DNA from: Flavobacteriaceae bacterium
GTDB taxonomy: Bacteria > Bacteroidota > Bacteroidia > Flavobacteriales > Flavobacteriaceae
Assembly (NCBI GenBank): GCA_023700885.1
Contig: JAMPYA010000050.1
Span: 1 to 13,458, forward strand
DNA: 13,458 nucleotides
Direction: 5' to 3'
Every line of letters begins with the position of its first letter. The first letter of the stretch is position 1. This document shows positions 6,663 through 13,185 of the stretch, piece after piece. The notes under the pieces were generated by a model, which did no database searches, was not told where the DNA came from, and saw only the letters and a list, made by a program, of their open reading frames with translations. A program made the translations under genes and the position numbers.

Positions 6663-7553
6663 ATGAAAAATATAGCAGTTATAGGAGCAGGAACTATGGG
6701 TAATGGAATTGCCCATACTTTTGCTCAATTTGGATATCAGGTTAACTTAATTGATGTTTCCGGCATTGCCTTAGAAAAAGCTTTGACAACTATTACCTCT
6801 AACCTAGATAGAATGGTAACAAAAGAGCAGATAAGTTTAGAATTAAAACAACAAACATTACAAAACATTAAAACTTTTACAGTTGTTAAAGAGGGGGTTT
6901 ATAATGTTGATTTAGTGGTAGAAGCAGCCACTGAAAACGTTGATTTAAAACTTAGAATTTTTAAAGAATTAGACGAAGTTTGTGCAGAACATACCATTTT
7001 AGCTTCTAATACTTCTTCTATTTCTATTACTAAAATTGGAGCTGTAACTAAACGACCTTCTAAGGTAATTGGAATGCATTTCATGAATCCGGTGCCTATT
7101 ATGAAATTGGTAGAAATTATTAGAGGTTATTCAACTTCTGATGAAGTTACTAACACAATTATGGAACTTTCTAAAAAGTTACATAAAGTACCGGTTGAAG
7201 TTAATGATTATCCCGGTTTTGTAGCCAATCGTATTTTGATGCCAATGATTAATGAAGCTATTTATTCATTATACGAAAGAGTTGCCGGAGTTTATGAAAT
7301 TGATACCGTAATGAAGTTGGGAATGGCACACCCAATGGGACCTTTGCAATTAGCCGATTTTATAGGATTAGATGTTTGTTTATCTATTTTAAAAGTACTT
7401 CATGACGGATTTGGAAATCCGAAATACGCACCATGTCCTTTACTTGTAAATATGGTAACTGCCGGAAAATTGGGTATAAAATCTGGTGAAGGGTTTTACG
7501 ATTATTCAGCTAGCAAGAAAGCAGAAATTATTTCAAAACAATTTACAAAATAA
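6663..7553 (+). CDS. hbd: 3-hydroxybutyryl-CoA dehydrogenase (3-hydroxyacyl-CoA dehydrogenase family)
   Basis: The enzyme interconverts 3-hydroxybutyryl-CoA and acetoacetyl-CoA using NAD(P), in butanoate or fatty-acid metabolism in the cytoplasm. It has 296 residues, matching the stand-alone short form rather than the FadB fusion. The N-terminal Rossmann fold starts with MKNIAVIGAGTMGNGIAHTFA. Likely catalytic residues, by analogy with clostridial Hbd, are Ser118 (ASNTSS), His139 with Glu151 (GMHFMNPVPIMKLVEII), and Asn189 (PGFVANR). The C-terminal dimerisation domain contains GMAHPMGPLQLADFIGLD and ends GIKSGEGFYDY, the family signature. It is a single-gene unit with a promoter candidate upstream and a hairpin terminator immediately downstream. 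Whether it serves beta-oxidation or acetoacetyl-CoA reduction cannot be decided from its neighbours. Confidence 0.95.
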   Translation: MKNIAVIGAGTMGNGIAHTFAQFGYQVNLIDVSGIALEKALTTITSNLDRMVTKEQISLELKQQTLQNIKTFTVVKEGVYNVDLVVEAATENVDLKLRIFKELDEVCAEHTILASNTSSISITKIGAVTKRPSKVIGMHFMNPVPIMKLVEIIRGYSTSDEVTNTIMELSKKLHKVPVEVNDYPGFVANRILMPMINEAIYSLYERVAGVYEIDTVMKLGMAHPMGPLQLADFIGLDVCLSILKVLHDGFGNPKYAPCPLLVNMVTAGKLGIKSGEGFYDYSASKKAEIISKQFTK

Positions 7554-7562
7554 TATTATAAA

Positions 7563-7590
7563 AAAAAAAGGAGCTTTGCTCCTTTTTTTA
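7563..7590. terminator. Bidirectional hairpin terminator between hbd and the helical hypothetical gene
   Basis: The arms AAAAAAAGGAGC (7563-7574) and GCTCCTTTTTTT (7578-7589) pair around a 3-nt loop TTT. A and T runs on the outer sides provide U tracts in both directions. The right end overlaps the minus-strand stop codon at 7588-7590. Confidence 0.9.
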
Positions 7591-7971
7591 TTTAATCCAT
7601 CTTACTAAGAAATCCATTAAAGCTTCTTTGAGTTCATAATGTAATTTAACATATGTTTTCATTTCATCTCTAAGTGGTTCTTGATCTCTTTGTAATCTAC
7701 CATCTAATTCTTCGTGTAAATCAGCTCTTTTAACCATTCTTTTTTTGATTCTAATACGCTGCATTATATTATCAATAACCTCTCTTTCTTTTATGATTTT
7801 ATTCTGAAAACCTTCGAGTGGTGCCATTGCATCAATTCCTAAATTCCTTGATGCGATATCTTCTAACTGCTTTTCAAATTTCTTTAATTCTTCTTTATGA
7901 AATTTAAGTTCTCTTTTCCACACTCTTAGATTAAATTCTAAATCACTAAGATAGATTAATTTGGTCTCCAT
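7588..7971 (-). CDS. Small helical, coiled-coil hypothetical protein
   Basis: It has 127 residues and I do not recognise the family. The protein has no signal peptide or membrane segment and is rich in Lys and Glu. Two long heptad-like helices are apparent: roughly residues 10-40 (FNLRVWKRELKFHKEELKKF and on) and 52-95 (FQNKIIKEREVIDNIMQRIR and on), with a short break around GIDAMAPLEG. A third helix near the end (YVKLHYELKEALMDFLVRWI) is amphipathic. This suggests a cytoplasmic helical bundle or coiled-coil hairpin, perhaps a stress or scaffold protein, but that is only inference. The long open frame, the terminator at its stop codon and the palindrome about 60 bp upstream of its ATG support a real, separately transcribed gene. 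It reads in the same direction as the ABC operon but is separated from it by a terminator. Confidence 0.75.
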   Translation of the reverse strand: METKLIYLSDLEFNLRVWKRELKFHKEELKKFEKQLEDIASRNLGIDAMAPLEGFQNKIIKEREVIDNIMQRIRIKKRMVKRADLHEELDGRLQRDQEPLRDEMKTYVKLHYELKEALMDFLVRWIK

Positions 7972-8028
7972 GGCTTTTTATGTTTTTAAATTAATTGTTA
8001 TAAATATCAGCATTTTTTTTAATTTTTT

Positions 8029-8046
8029 AAGTGATAAAAATCACTT
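8029..8046. promoter_or_regulatory. 18-bp perfect palindrome AAGTGA-N6-TCACTT, CRP/FNR-like operator candidate
   Basis: AAGTGA (8029-8034) and TCACTT (8041-8046) are perfect inverted repeats around TAAAAA. The core GTGA-N6-TCAC has the exact spacing of CRP-family sites. It is centred about 66 bp upstream of the ATG of the helical protein, a possible activator position. On the plus strand a T run follows, so it could instead be a weak plus-strand terminator, but no plus-strand gene lies upstream that lacks one. Confidence 0.4.
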
Positions 8047-8067
8047 TTTTTTTAAATATTTTAAAAT

Positions 8068-8100
8068 AAAAAGCAGCTTTATCAAAAAATAAGCTGCTTT
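8068..8100 (-). terminator. Hairpin terminator downstream of the periplasmic adaptor gene
   Basis: The arms AAAGCAGCTT (8070-8079) and AAGCTGCTTT (8091-8100) are perfect inverted repeats around an 11-nt loop. On the minus strand the stem is followed by TTTTATTTTAA, a good U tract. It ends the ABC export operon about 30 bp past the adaptor stop codon. TATCAAAAAATA-like sequence both in the loop and just outside the stem makes a short direct repeat. Confidence 0.8.
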
Positions 8101-8128
8101 ATCAAAAAATATAAAAGATTATTAATTT

Positions 8129-9244
8129 TTATTCATTTTCTTCTCCTTCTTCTTTTTTAACAGAAGTTTTATTCCAAATTTTAATTTCATCTTTTAAAGT
8201 TACTCCTTTAATTATTTCAACATTAACTCCATCTGAAATTCCTAACTCAACATCACGTCTCTCAAATTTTTGATCACCAACTTTTACCTCTACATAGGGT
8301 AAATCCGTTTTTTTGTCAAACTGTAAAAGAGCTTCTTTTATAGAAAGCACACTATCCTTTTTTTCCAAAACAATATCAGCATTGGCACTATAACCTGCTC
8401 TCACAAAAAATTCTTCATCTAGAGTAACATCTCCTTTAATTTTAAACTGTACTGCTCCATTTTCTTCTGTACCTTTTGGAGCGATAAAATTTAGTTTGGC
8501 CGGATATTTTTTCTTTTCAATGGCTCCTAAGGAAACTTCTAATACGGTTCCGTTTTTAATTTTTCCTACCTCAGCCTCATCAACTTTACCTTCAAAAATC
8601 ATTTTAGTCATATCTGCAATTACAGCAATTGTAGTACCTGCATTAAAAGTGTTACTTTCAATTACTTGAGTTCCTTTTCTAACAGGAATTTCTAAAATAG
8701 TTCCTGAAATCTCTGCTTTTACATAGGTGTTGGCTGTTTTTCCCATTCCTGCAGCTGAGCCTTTTTTGATAATGTCTAAATTATTTTGAGCACTTTTTAA
8801 ATCTTGTTTTGCACTATTATAGTTCAGTTCAGCTGCTTCAAATTCTTGCTTTGAAATAACTCCTTTTTCAAAAAGATTTTTATTTCTTTCATAAAGAGAT
8901 TTGGTGTTTTCAAATCTTAACTGAGTGGTGTTAACAGTTCCTTGTGCACTATTTAAAGATTGAACATTTGGAACTACTCTAATAGTAGCTATTAAATCCC
9001 CTACTTTTACTTTAGCTCCTTCTACTACAAAAATATCTTCTACGATTCCGGAAACTTTTGGTTTAATTTCTGCTTCTTCTAAAGGAATTACCTTGCCTGT
9101 GGCTACAGTTTTTCTTACAATATTTGTTTTAAAAGGTTTTTCTGTTTCAAATTGAATGGGTGATTTACTGTTTTTTGATGCAAACCAAACCAAAATAGCA
9201 ATGAGTGCGATTGCTAATGATGCAAATAATATTGTTTTTTTCAT
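8129..9244 (-). CDS. HlyD/MacA-like periplasmic adaptor (membrane fusion) protein
   Basis: The adaptor links an inner-membrane ABC exporter to an outer-membrane channel. It has 371 residues. One N-terminal membrane anchor spans residues 4-22 (TILFASLAIALIAILVWFA). The first lipoyl half-motif is ATGKVIPLEEAEIKPKVSGI with VVEGAKVKVGDLIATI (48-89). A coiled-coil hairpin covers about 95-162 (including LFEKGVISKQEFEAAELNYN). The second lipoyl half is around ISGTILEIPVRKGTQV (179-194). A beta-barrel follows with DMTKMIFEGKVDEAEVGKIK (211-230), then a membrane-proximal domain and a Lys/Glu-rich tail. MacA is the closest known layout, because all partner permeases are MacB-like. It is the last gene of the operon, 191 bp after the third permease; that spacer is repeat-rich and shows no clear promoter. 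Substrate unknown. Confidence 0.93.
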   Translation of the reverse strand: MKKTILFASLAIALIAILVWFASKNSKSPIQFETEKPFKTNIVRKTVATGKVIPLEEAEIKPKVSGIVEDIFVVEGAKVKVGDLIATIRVVPNVQSLNSAQGTVNTTQLRFENTKSLYERNKNLFEKGVISKQEFEAAELNYNSAKQDLKSAQNNLDIIKKGSAAGMGKTANTYVKAEISGTILEIPVRKGTQVIESNTFNAGTTIAVIADMTKMIFEGKVDEAEVGKIKNGTVLEVSLGAIEKKKYPAKLNFIAPKGTEENGAVQFKIKGDVTLDEEFFVRAGYSANADIVLEKKDSVLSIKEALLQFDKKTDLPYVEVKVGDQKFERRDVELGISDGVNVEIIKGVTLKDEIKIWNKTSVKKEEGEENE

Positions 9245-9266
9245 TATTGATTATTTTTATTATTTT

Positions 9267-9350
9267 ATTGAAAGATTTAAGATTTAAAATTTAAAGATTT
9301 AATGATTATCCTTCGGCTCCGGCTCAGGGCAGGAAGATTGAAAGATTTAA
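9267..9350. repeat. AT-rich heptamer (GATTTAA) repeats flanking a GC-rich island
   Basis: The 14-mer ATTGAAAGATTTAA occurs at 9267-9280 and 9337-9350, exactly 70 bp apart. Between the copies are further GATTTAA-like 7-nt units up to about 9308, then the GC-rich island at 9310-9333. The pattern looks like a short degenerate tandem array interrupted by a second element. It lies in the spacer between the third permease and the adaptor. Confidence 0.6.
9310..9333. repeat. GC-rich dispersed element (CTTCGGCTCCGGCTCAGG core)
   Basis: The core CTTCGGCTCCGGCTCAGG is strikingly GC-rich in AT-rich surroundings. It resembles the TTCGAC...GCTCAG elements that I recall as common between genes of Bacteroidota, and is a relative of the element at 3813-3826. 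It has no coding role here. Confidence 0.45.
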
Positions 9351-9377
9351 AAAAATCTACTGAATAAATTCATTTTC

Positions 9378-9433
9378 CATTTTTAATTTTTAATTTTTAT
9401 TTATTATTAAGTATTCATTTTTAATTTTTAATT
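9378..9433. repeat. ATTTTTA heptamer repeats with an 18-bp direct repeat
   Basis: The 18-mer CATTTTTAATTTTTAATT occurs at 9378-9395 and 9416-9433, made of ATTTTTA heptamers. Such T-rich heptamer runs are, from memory, common in flavobacterial spacers. They abut the stop codon of the third permease (9436-9438). Confidence 0.65.
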
Positions 9434-9435
9434 GA

Positions 9436-10680
9436 TTACTCTTCTCTTAATGCTTCTATTGGTCTAATGCTAACAGCTGTTTGTGCCGGAATGAGTCCGA
9501 TTAATGAACCAAGTACTACCAATGTAATTGCAGCTATAATAATTACGGGTATATCAACTGTAGGGTTAGTTAAAGCAGCTTCATCTCCTTGTCCCATAGT
9601 AGCATCAATCAACATTAATACTAAGCCTCCAAAAATGATTCCTAAGGCGCCGGCAATACTTGTTAAAAATACAGATTCTAAAATAATATGTCTTTTAATT
9701 TCCCAAGGTTTTGCTCCTAAAGCACGTCTAATTCCAATTTCCTTAGTTCTTTCTTTTACAGTAATCAAAAGGATATTACCAATGGCAAATACACCGGCAA
9801 TTAAGGTTGCAATGCCAACAAACCATGTTAAAAATTGCATACCTGTTAAGAATCCGGTTACTTTAGCTATTTCCTTCCCTAAATTAAAACTACCAAAAGC
9901 TCTTTCATCTTCTGGATGTACTTTATGCAATGTTTTCAAAAGCAATTTTATATCTGCCTCAATCTGTGTGATATCAAAACCGGGTTGACCTGTAATCATC
10001 ATCCAACCTATACTATCACCTCTATTATAAACTTGTTGAAAAGTAGTAAAAGGAATGTGTATATTTCCTTGTGGACCGCCGGTACCAACTTGACCTTCTT
10101 TATACATTCCAATGACATTATAATTAATATCGTTTATCTTAATGTATTGTCCAATCGGATTTTCATCCTTTTCAAAAAGTTGTTTATAAATTTCATTTTC
10201 AATTACGCAAACTTTCCTTTTCTCTTTGATATCATTATCGTTGATAAATCTACCAAAAACTAAATTTCTTTTTTGAACCTTATCAAACTCCGGATAATCA
10301 CCAAAAACCCCAAAGGTTCCACTTTTAAATTTATTAACTGTTAAAGCTTGAGTTTGATGCCGTGGCACTACAAATTCGAGTCCTTTAATTTCATTTCTGA
10401 TACTTTCTAGATCAGACATTTTTAAAGTTAAGCCTTTTCCTTCTTGAAACCCTTTAAAAGGTTTACTGGTTTGTTGAGCCCAAACAAATACACTATTGGT
10501 AGCAAAATCGCCGAAAATTTTATTAAAATTATTCTCAACTCCCTTTGCTACTCCCAACAAAACAACTAATAAAAATATGCCCCACATAACTCCTATTATG
10601 GTAATGGCCGTTCGTATTTTATTTTTACGAATGCTACTATAAATTTCTTGCCAAGTATCTGTATCAAATAAAAATTTCAT
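9436..10680 (-). CDS. MacB-like ABC transporter permease, third copy (divergent)
   Basis: It has 414 residues with the MacB/FtsX plan. TM1 is at about 25-47 (TAITIIGVMWGIFLLVVLLGV), followed by a large periplasmic MacB_PCD domain (about 50-275). Three C-terminal TM helices follow at about 283-307, 333-358 and 377-398. The cytoplasmic coupling segment VKERTKEIGIRRALGAKPWEI (308-328) contacts the ATPase, and the C-terminus ends PAQTAVSIRPIEALREE. It shares the MKFLFDxDxWQEI start with the upstream permease, but TM1 and the periplasmic domain clearly differ from the other two. It follows the second permease after 29 bp, so it is in the same operon. It has no fused ATPase, unlike E. coli MacB, and presumably uses the ATPase encoded at the window edge. 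Confidence 0.93.
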   Translation of the reverse strand: MKFLFDTDTWQEIYSSIRKNKIRTAITIIGVMWGIFLLVVLLGVAKGVENNFNKIFGDFATNSVFVWAQQTSKPFKGFQEGKGLTLKMSDLESIRNEIKGLEFVVPRHQTQALTVNKFKSGTFGVFGDYPEFDKVQKRNLVFGRFINDNDIKEKRKVCVIENEIYKQLFEKDENPIGQYIKINDINYNVIGMYKEGQVGTGGPQGNIHIPFTTFQQVYNRGDSIGWMMITGQPGFDITQIEADIKLLLKTLHKVHPEDERAFGSFNLGKEIAKVTGFLTGMQFLTWFVGIATLIAGVFAIGNILLITVKERTKEIGIRRALGAKPWEIKRHIILESVFLTSIAGALGIIFGGLVLMLIDATMGQGDEAALTNPTVDIPVIIIAAITLVVLGSLIGLIPAQTAVSIRPIEALREE

Positions 10681-10709
10681 CTGTTTTTATTTTTTAATTT
10701 TATATATAA

Positions 10710-11948
10710 CTATTCGTCATTTAAAGCAACAATTGGTTTAATACTAGCTGCTCTTTTAGCGGGAATATACCCTGCAATGGTTCCGGCAATAATTAAAATG
10801 ATTGTTGCTCCTACTATCACATATGTTTCTACACTCGGATTAATAATAAAATAGTCTTCTAAACTTTTTCCTATTGATTTTAAAGTAAAAATACCAATTA
10901 ATAAACCCGAATAACCTGCAATAGCAGTAACCAAGATAGATTCGAACATAATCATTCCTATTATTGTGTTGGGAGTGGCACCTATCGCTTTTCTGATTCC
11001 TATTTCTTTAGTTCGTTCTCTTACAATATAAACCATGATGTTACTAATTCCGATAATCCCGGCAATTAAAGTTCCTATTCCTATAAAGAGTATAATAATA
11101 TTAAGTACCATCATAAATTGTCCAACACCTTTATTGGCTTCTGCCATATTAGATACTCTCAACGCCCCCTGATCTCTCGGAGCTATACTGTGTTTCTCTT
11201 TAAATTTACTTAGAATTAAATTTCCAAAAGAAATGGCTTGCTCTAAATTAAGCTCTGGATTATAAGTTAAATTAAGCTGATCTATATAATCATTATTGCC
11301 ATAAATGGATTGTGCTGTGGTAATTGGCATATAAATCATTCGTTCTTCATTATCTCCTCCATCATCTGAAAAAATACCAATTACTTTATAGGTTACACCA
11401 TTTAATGCAATGCTTTTACCTAAGGCTAATTTATTTCCGAATAAATCCTCTTTAACCAGTCTGCCAATTACAATTACCTTTGATTTCTTTTTTAAATCGA
11501 ACATATTGAGATAACGTCCTTCATCAATAATGGTCTTCTCTAAAAACTGATGGTCGGGATGAACCGCCCTAAGCGTGTAATTATTTTGTTCATTTTTATA
11601 AATAGCTTGTACATTTTTATAAATTCTAGCACTTATAAATTGTACTTTTTCATCAAATTCATTAATTAAGAAAGTATAATCATCATTTTTAAATTGAATT
11701 TTTCTACCACTTTGGAGCCCCTTATAAGGTTTAGTCGTTTGACCAACTCTAATAAATATAGAATTATTGGCATCATCATTAAATGATTTTGCAAATGAAT
11801 TTTTTAAACCATTTCCAATTCCAAATAACAAAGTAAATAACAAAATAGCAAAAGCAATAGTTACCCCTGCAAGAACAGTTCTCAATTTATTCTTACTAAG
11901 TGTTTGAAAAATTTCTTGCCAATTATCTATATCAAATAAAAACCTCAT
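10710..11948 (-). CDS. MacB-like ABC transporter permease, second copy
   Basis: It has 412 residues from the start chosen at 11948 (MRFLFDIDNWQEIF). That start aligns with the first residues of the neighbouring permease and leaves one base after the upstream TAG stop. An earlier in-frame ATG at 11960 would add four residues and overlap the upstream gene by 11 bp. TM1 (LAGVTIAFAILLFTLLFGIG), a periplasmic MacB_PCD domain, three C-terminal TMs and the coupling segment RERTKEIGIRKAIGATP are clear. It ends PAKRAASIKPIVALNDE, identical to the upstream copy. By eye the membrane segments are almost identical to those of the upstream permease while the periplasmic domain has diverged. The pair is a tandem duplication, probably working as a heterodimer or as alternative partners of one ATPase. 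Confidence 0.92.
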   Translation of the reverse strand: MRFLFDIDNWQEIFQTLSKNKLRTVLAGVTIAFAILLFTLLFGIGNGLKNSFAKSFNDDANNSIFIRVGQTTKPYKGLQSGRKIQFKNDDYTFLINEFDEKVQFISARIYKNVQAIYKNEQNNYTLRAVHPDHQFLEKTIIDEGRYLNMFDLKKKSKVIVIGRLVKEDLFGNKLALGKSIALNGVTYKVIGIFSDDGGDNEERMIYMPITTAQSIYGNNDYIDQLNLTYNPELNLEQAISFGNLILSKFKEKHSIAPRDQGALRVSNMAEANKGVGQFMMVLNIIILFIGIGTLIAGIIGISNIMVYIVRERTKEIGIRKAIGATPNTIIGMIMFESILVTAIAGYSGLLIGIFTLKSIGKSLEDYFIINPSVETYVIVGATIILIIAGTIAGYIPAKRAASIKPIVALNDE

Positions 11949-13165
11949 ACTATTCATCATTAAGTGCTACAATTGGTTTAATACTGGCCGCTCTTTTGGC
12001 AGGGATATATCCTGCAATTGTTCCTGCAATAATCAAAATTATTGTGGCCAAAACCACTACATAAGTTTCTACACTTGGGTTTAAAATAAAATAGGTCTCC
12101 AAACTTTTCCCAATCGCTTTAAGGGTAAAAACACCCATTAATAATCCGGTATAACCAGCAAAAGCAGTTACTAAAATAGATTCCATCATAATCATTCCAA
12201 TAATAGATGCCGGTGTGGCTCCTATTGCTTTTCTAATTCCGATTTCTTTGGTTCTCTCTTTTACGATATATACCATGATGTTACTAATACCAATAATACC
12301 AGCAATTAAAGTACCGATGCCTATAAAAAGAATAATGATGTTAAGAACCATCATAAATTGTTGCACATTTTTGGTGCCTTCAGCATAGTTTTGAATTCTA
12401 ATAGCAGCCTGATCACGGGGATCAACACTGTGTTTCTCTTTCAAAACTTTTGTAAGTAAATTGGTAAATGCTAAAGCTTTATCGATATTTAAATTCGGAT
12501 TATATGTAAGTCCAAACCGATCAACCTCATCATTGATGCGATACATACTTTGGGCAGAAGTGAAAGGAGTGTATATAAAGCGCTCATCTCCATCACCTCC
12601 CGGATCGTTAAATACACCAATGACCTTATAAGAAATACCATCTAAACTGATATTTTTGCCTAGTGCACTTTTATTGCTAAATAAGTCCTTTTCAACTAAT
12701 CTACCTATCGCAACAACTTTAGCTTTTCTCTTTAAATCTAAAAAACTTATGAAACGACCCTCTTGAATTACTGCTGATTCTAAGGGCAGATAATCTGGAT
12801 AAACCCCTCTTACCGTATATCTATTTTGTTCGCCTTTATAAATTGCTTGTACATTATAACGCTCTACGTTTGGGCTAAAAAATTGAATCTCTTCCTCAAA
12901 TTTTTCATTGATAAATTTAGAATCATCATTTCTTAATTGAATTTTTCTGCCACTCTGTAAACCTTTATAGGGTTTAGTTGTATTACCGGTTCTTATATAA
13001 ACAGAATATTGAGAATCACCCGCAAATTGTTTTTCGAAAGTATGTTTTAAGCCATTACCAATACCAAATAATAAGGTAAATAATAAGATCGCAAAGGCAA
13101 TGGTAACACCTGCAAGAATAGTCCTTAATTTATTCTTACTAAGTGTTTGAAAAATTTCTTGCCAA
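11884..13165. repeat. 39-bp perfect direct repeat between the two paralogous permease genes
   Basis: Bases 11884-11922 and 13127-13165 are identical over 39 bp. Both encode the WQEIFQTLSKNKL segment just before TM1. Elsewhere the two genes differ at many third codon positions even where the proteins agree. The feature span covers both copies. Confidence 0.7.
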
Positions 13166-13182
13166 CGATCTAAATCAAACAT
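11950..13182 (-). CDS. MacB-like ABC transporter permease, first copy
   Basis: It has 410 residues starting MFDLDRWQEIFQTL. TM1 is at about 22-44 and the periplasmic MacB_PCD domain at about 48-275. The C-terminal TMs lie at about 278-305, 328-352 and 372-394, with the coupling segment VKERTKEIGIRKAIGATP (307-324) and the ending PAKRAASIKPIVALNDE. It starts 3 bp after the ATPase stop codon and its own stop lies one base from the next permease start, so translation of ATPase and permeases is likely coupled. It lacks the three extra residues (RFL or KFL) at the N-terminus that the other two permeases have. The role is the transmembrane half of an ATP-driven envelope exporter or mechanotransmitter; its substrate is unknown. 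Confidence 0.93.
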   Translation of the reverse strand: MFDLDRWQEIFQTLSKNKLRTILAGVTIAFAILLFTLLFGIGNGLKHTFEKQFAGDSQYSVYIRTGNTTKPYKGLQSGRKIQLRNDDSKFINEKFEEEIQFFSPNVERYNVQAIYKGEQNRYTVRGVYPDYLPLESAVIQEGRFISFLDLKRKAKVVAIGRLVEKDLFSNKSALGKNISLDGISYKVIGVFNDPGGDGDERFIYTPFTSAQSMYRINDEVDRFGLTYNPNLNIDKALAFTNLLTKVLKEKHSVDPRDQAAIRIQNYAEGTKNVQQFMMVLNIIILFIGIGTLIAGIIGISNIMVYIVKERTKEIGIRKAIGATPASIIGMIMMESILVTAFAGYTGLLMGVFTLKAIGKSLETYFILNPSVETYVVVLATIILIIAGTIAGYIPAKRAASIKPIVALNDE

Positions 13183-13185
13183 AAT

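Noticed and set aside
9467..9988. A 173-codon open frame on the plus strand
   Set aside because: It lies wholly antisense to a well-supported MacB-like permease, has low-complexity composition and no recognisable domain. It is a shadow of the real gene.
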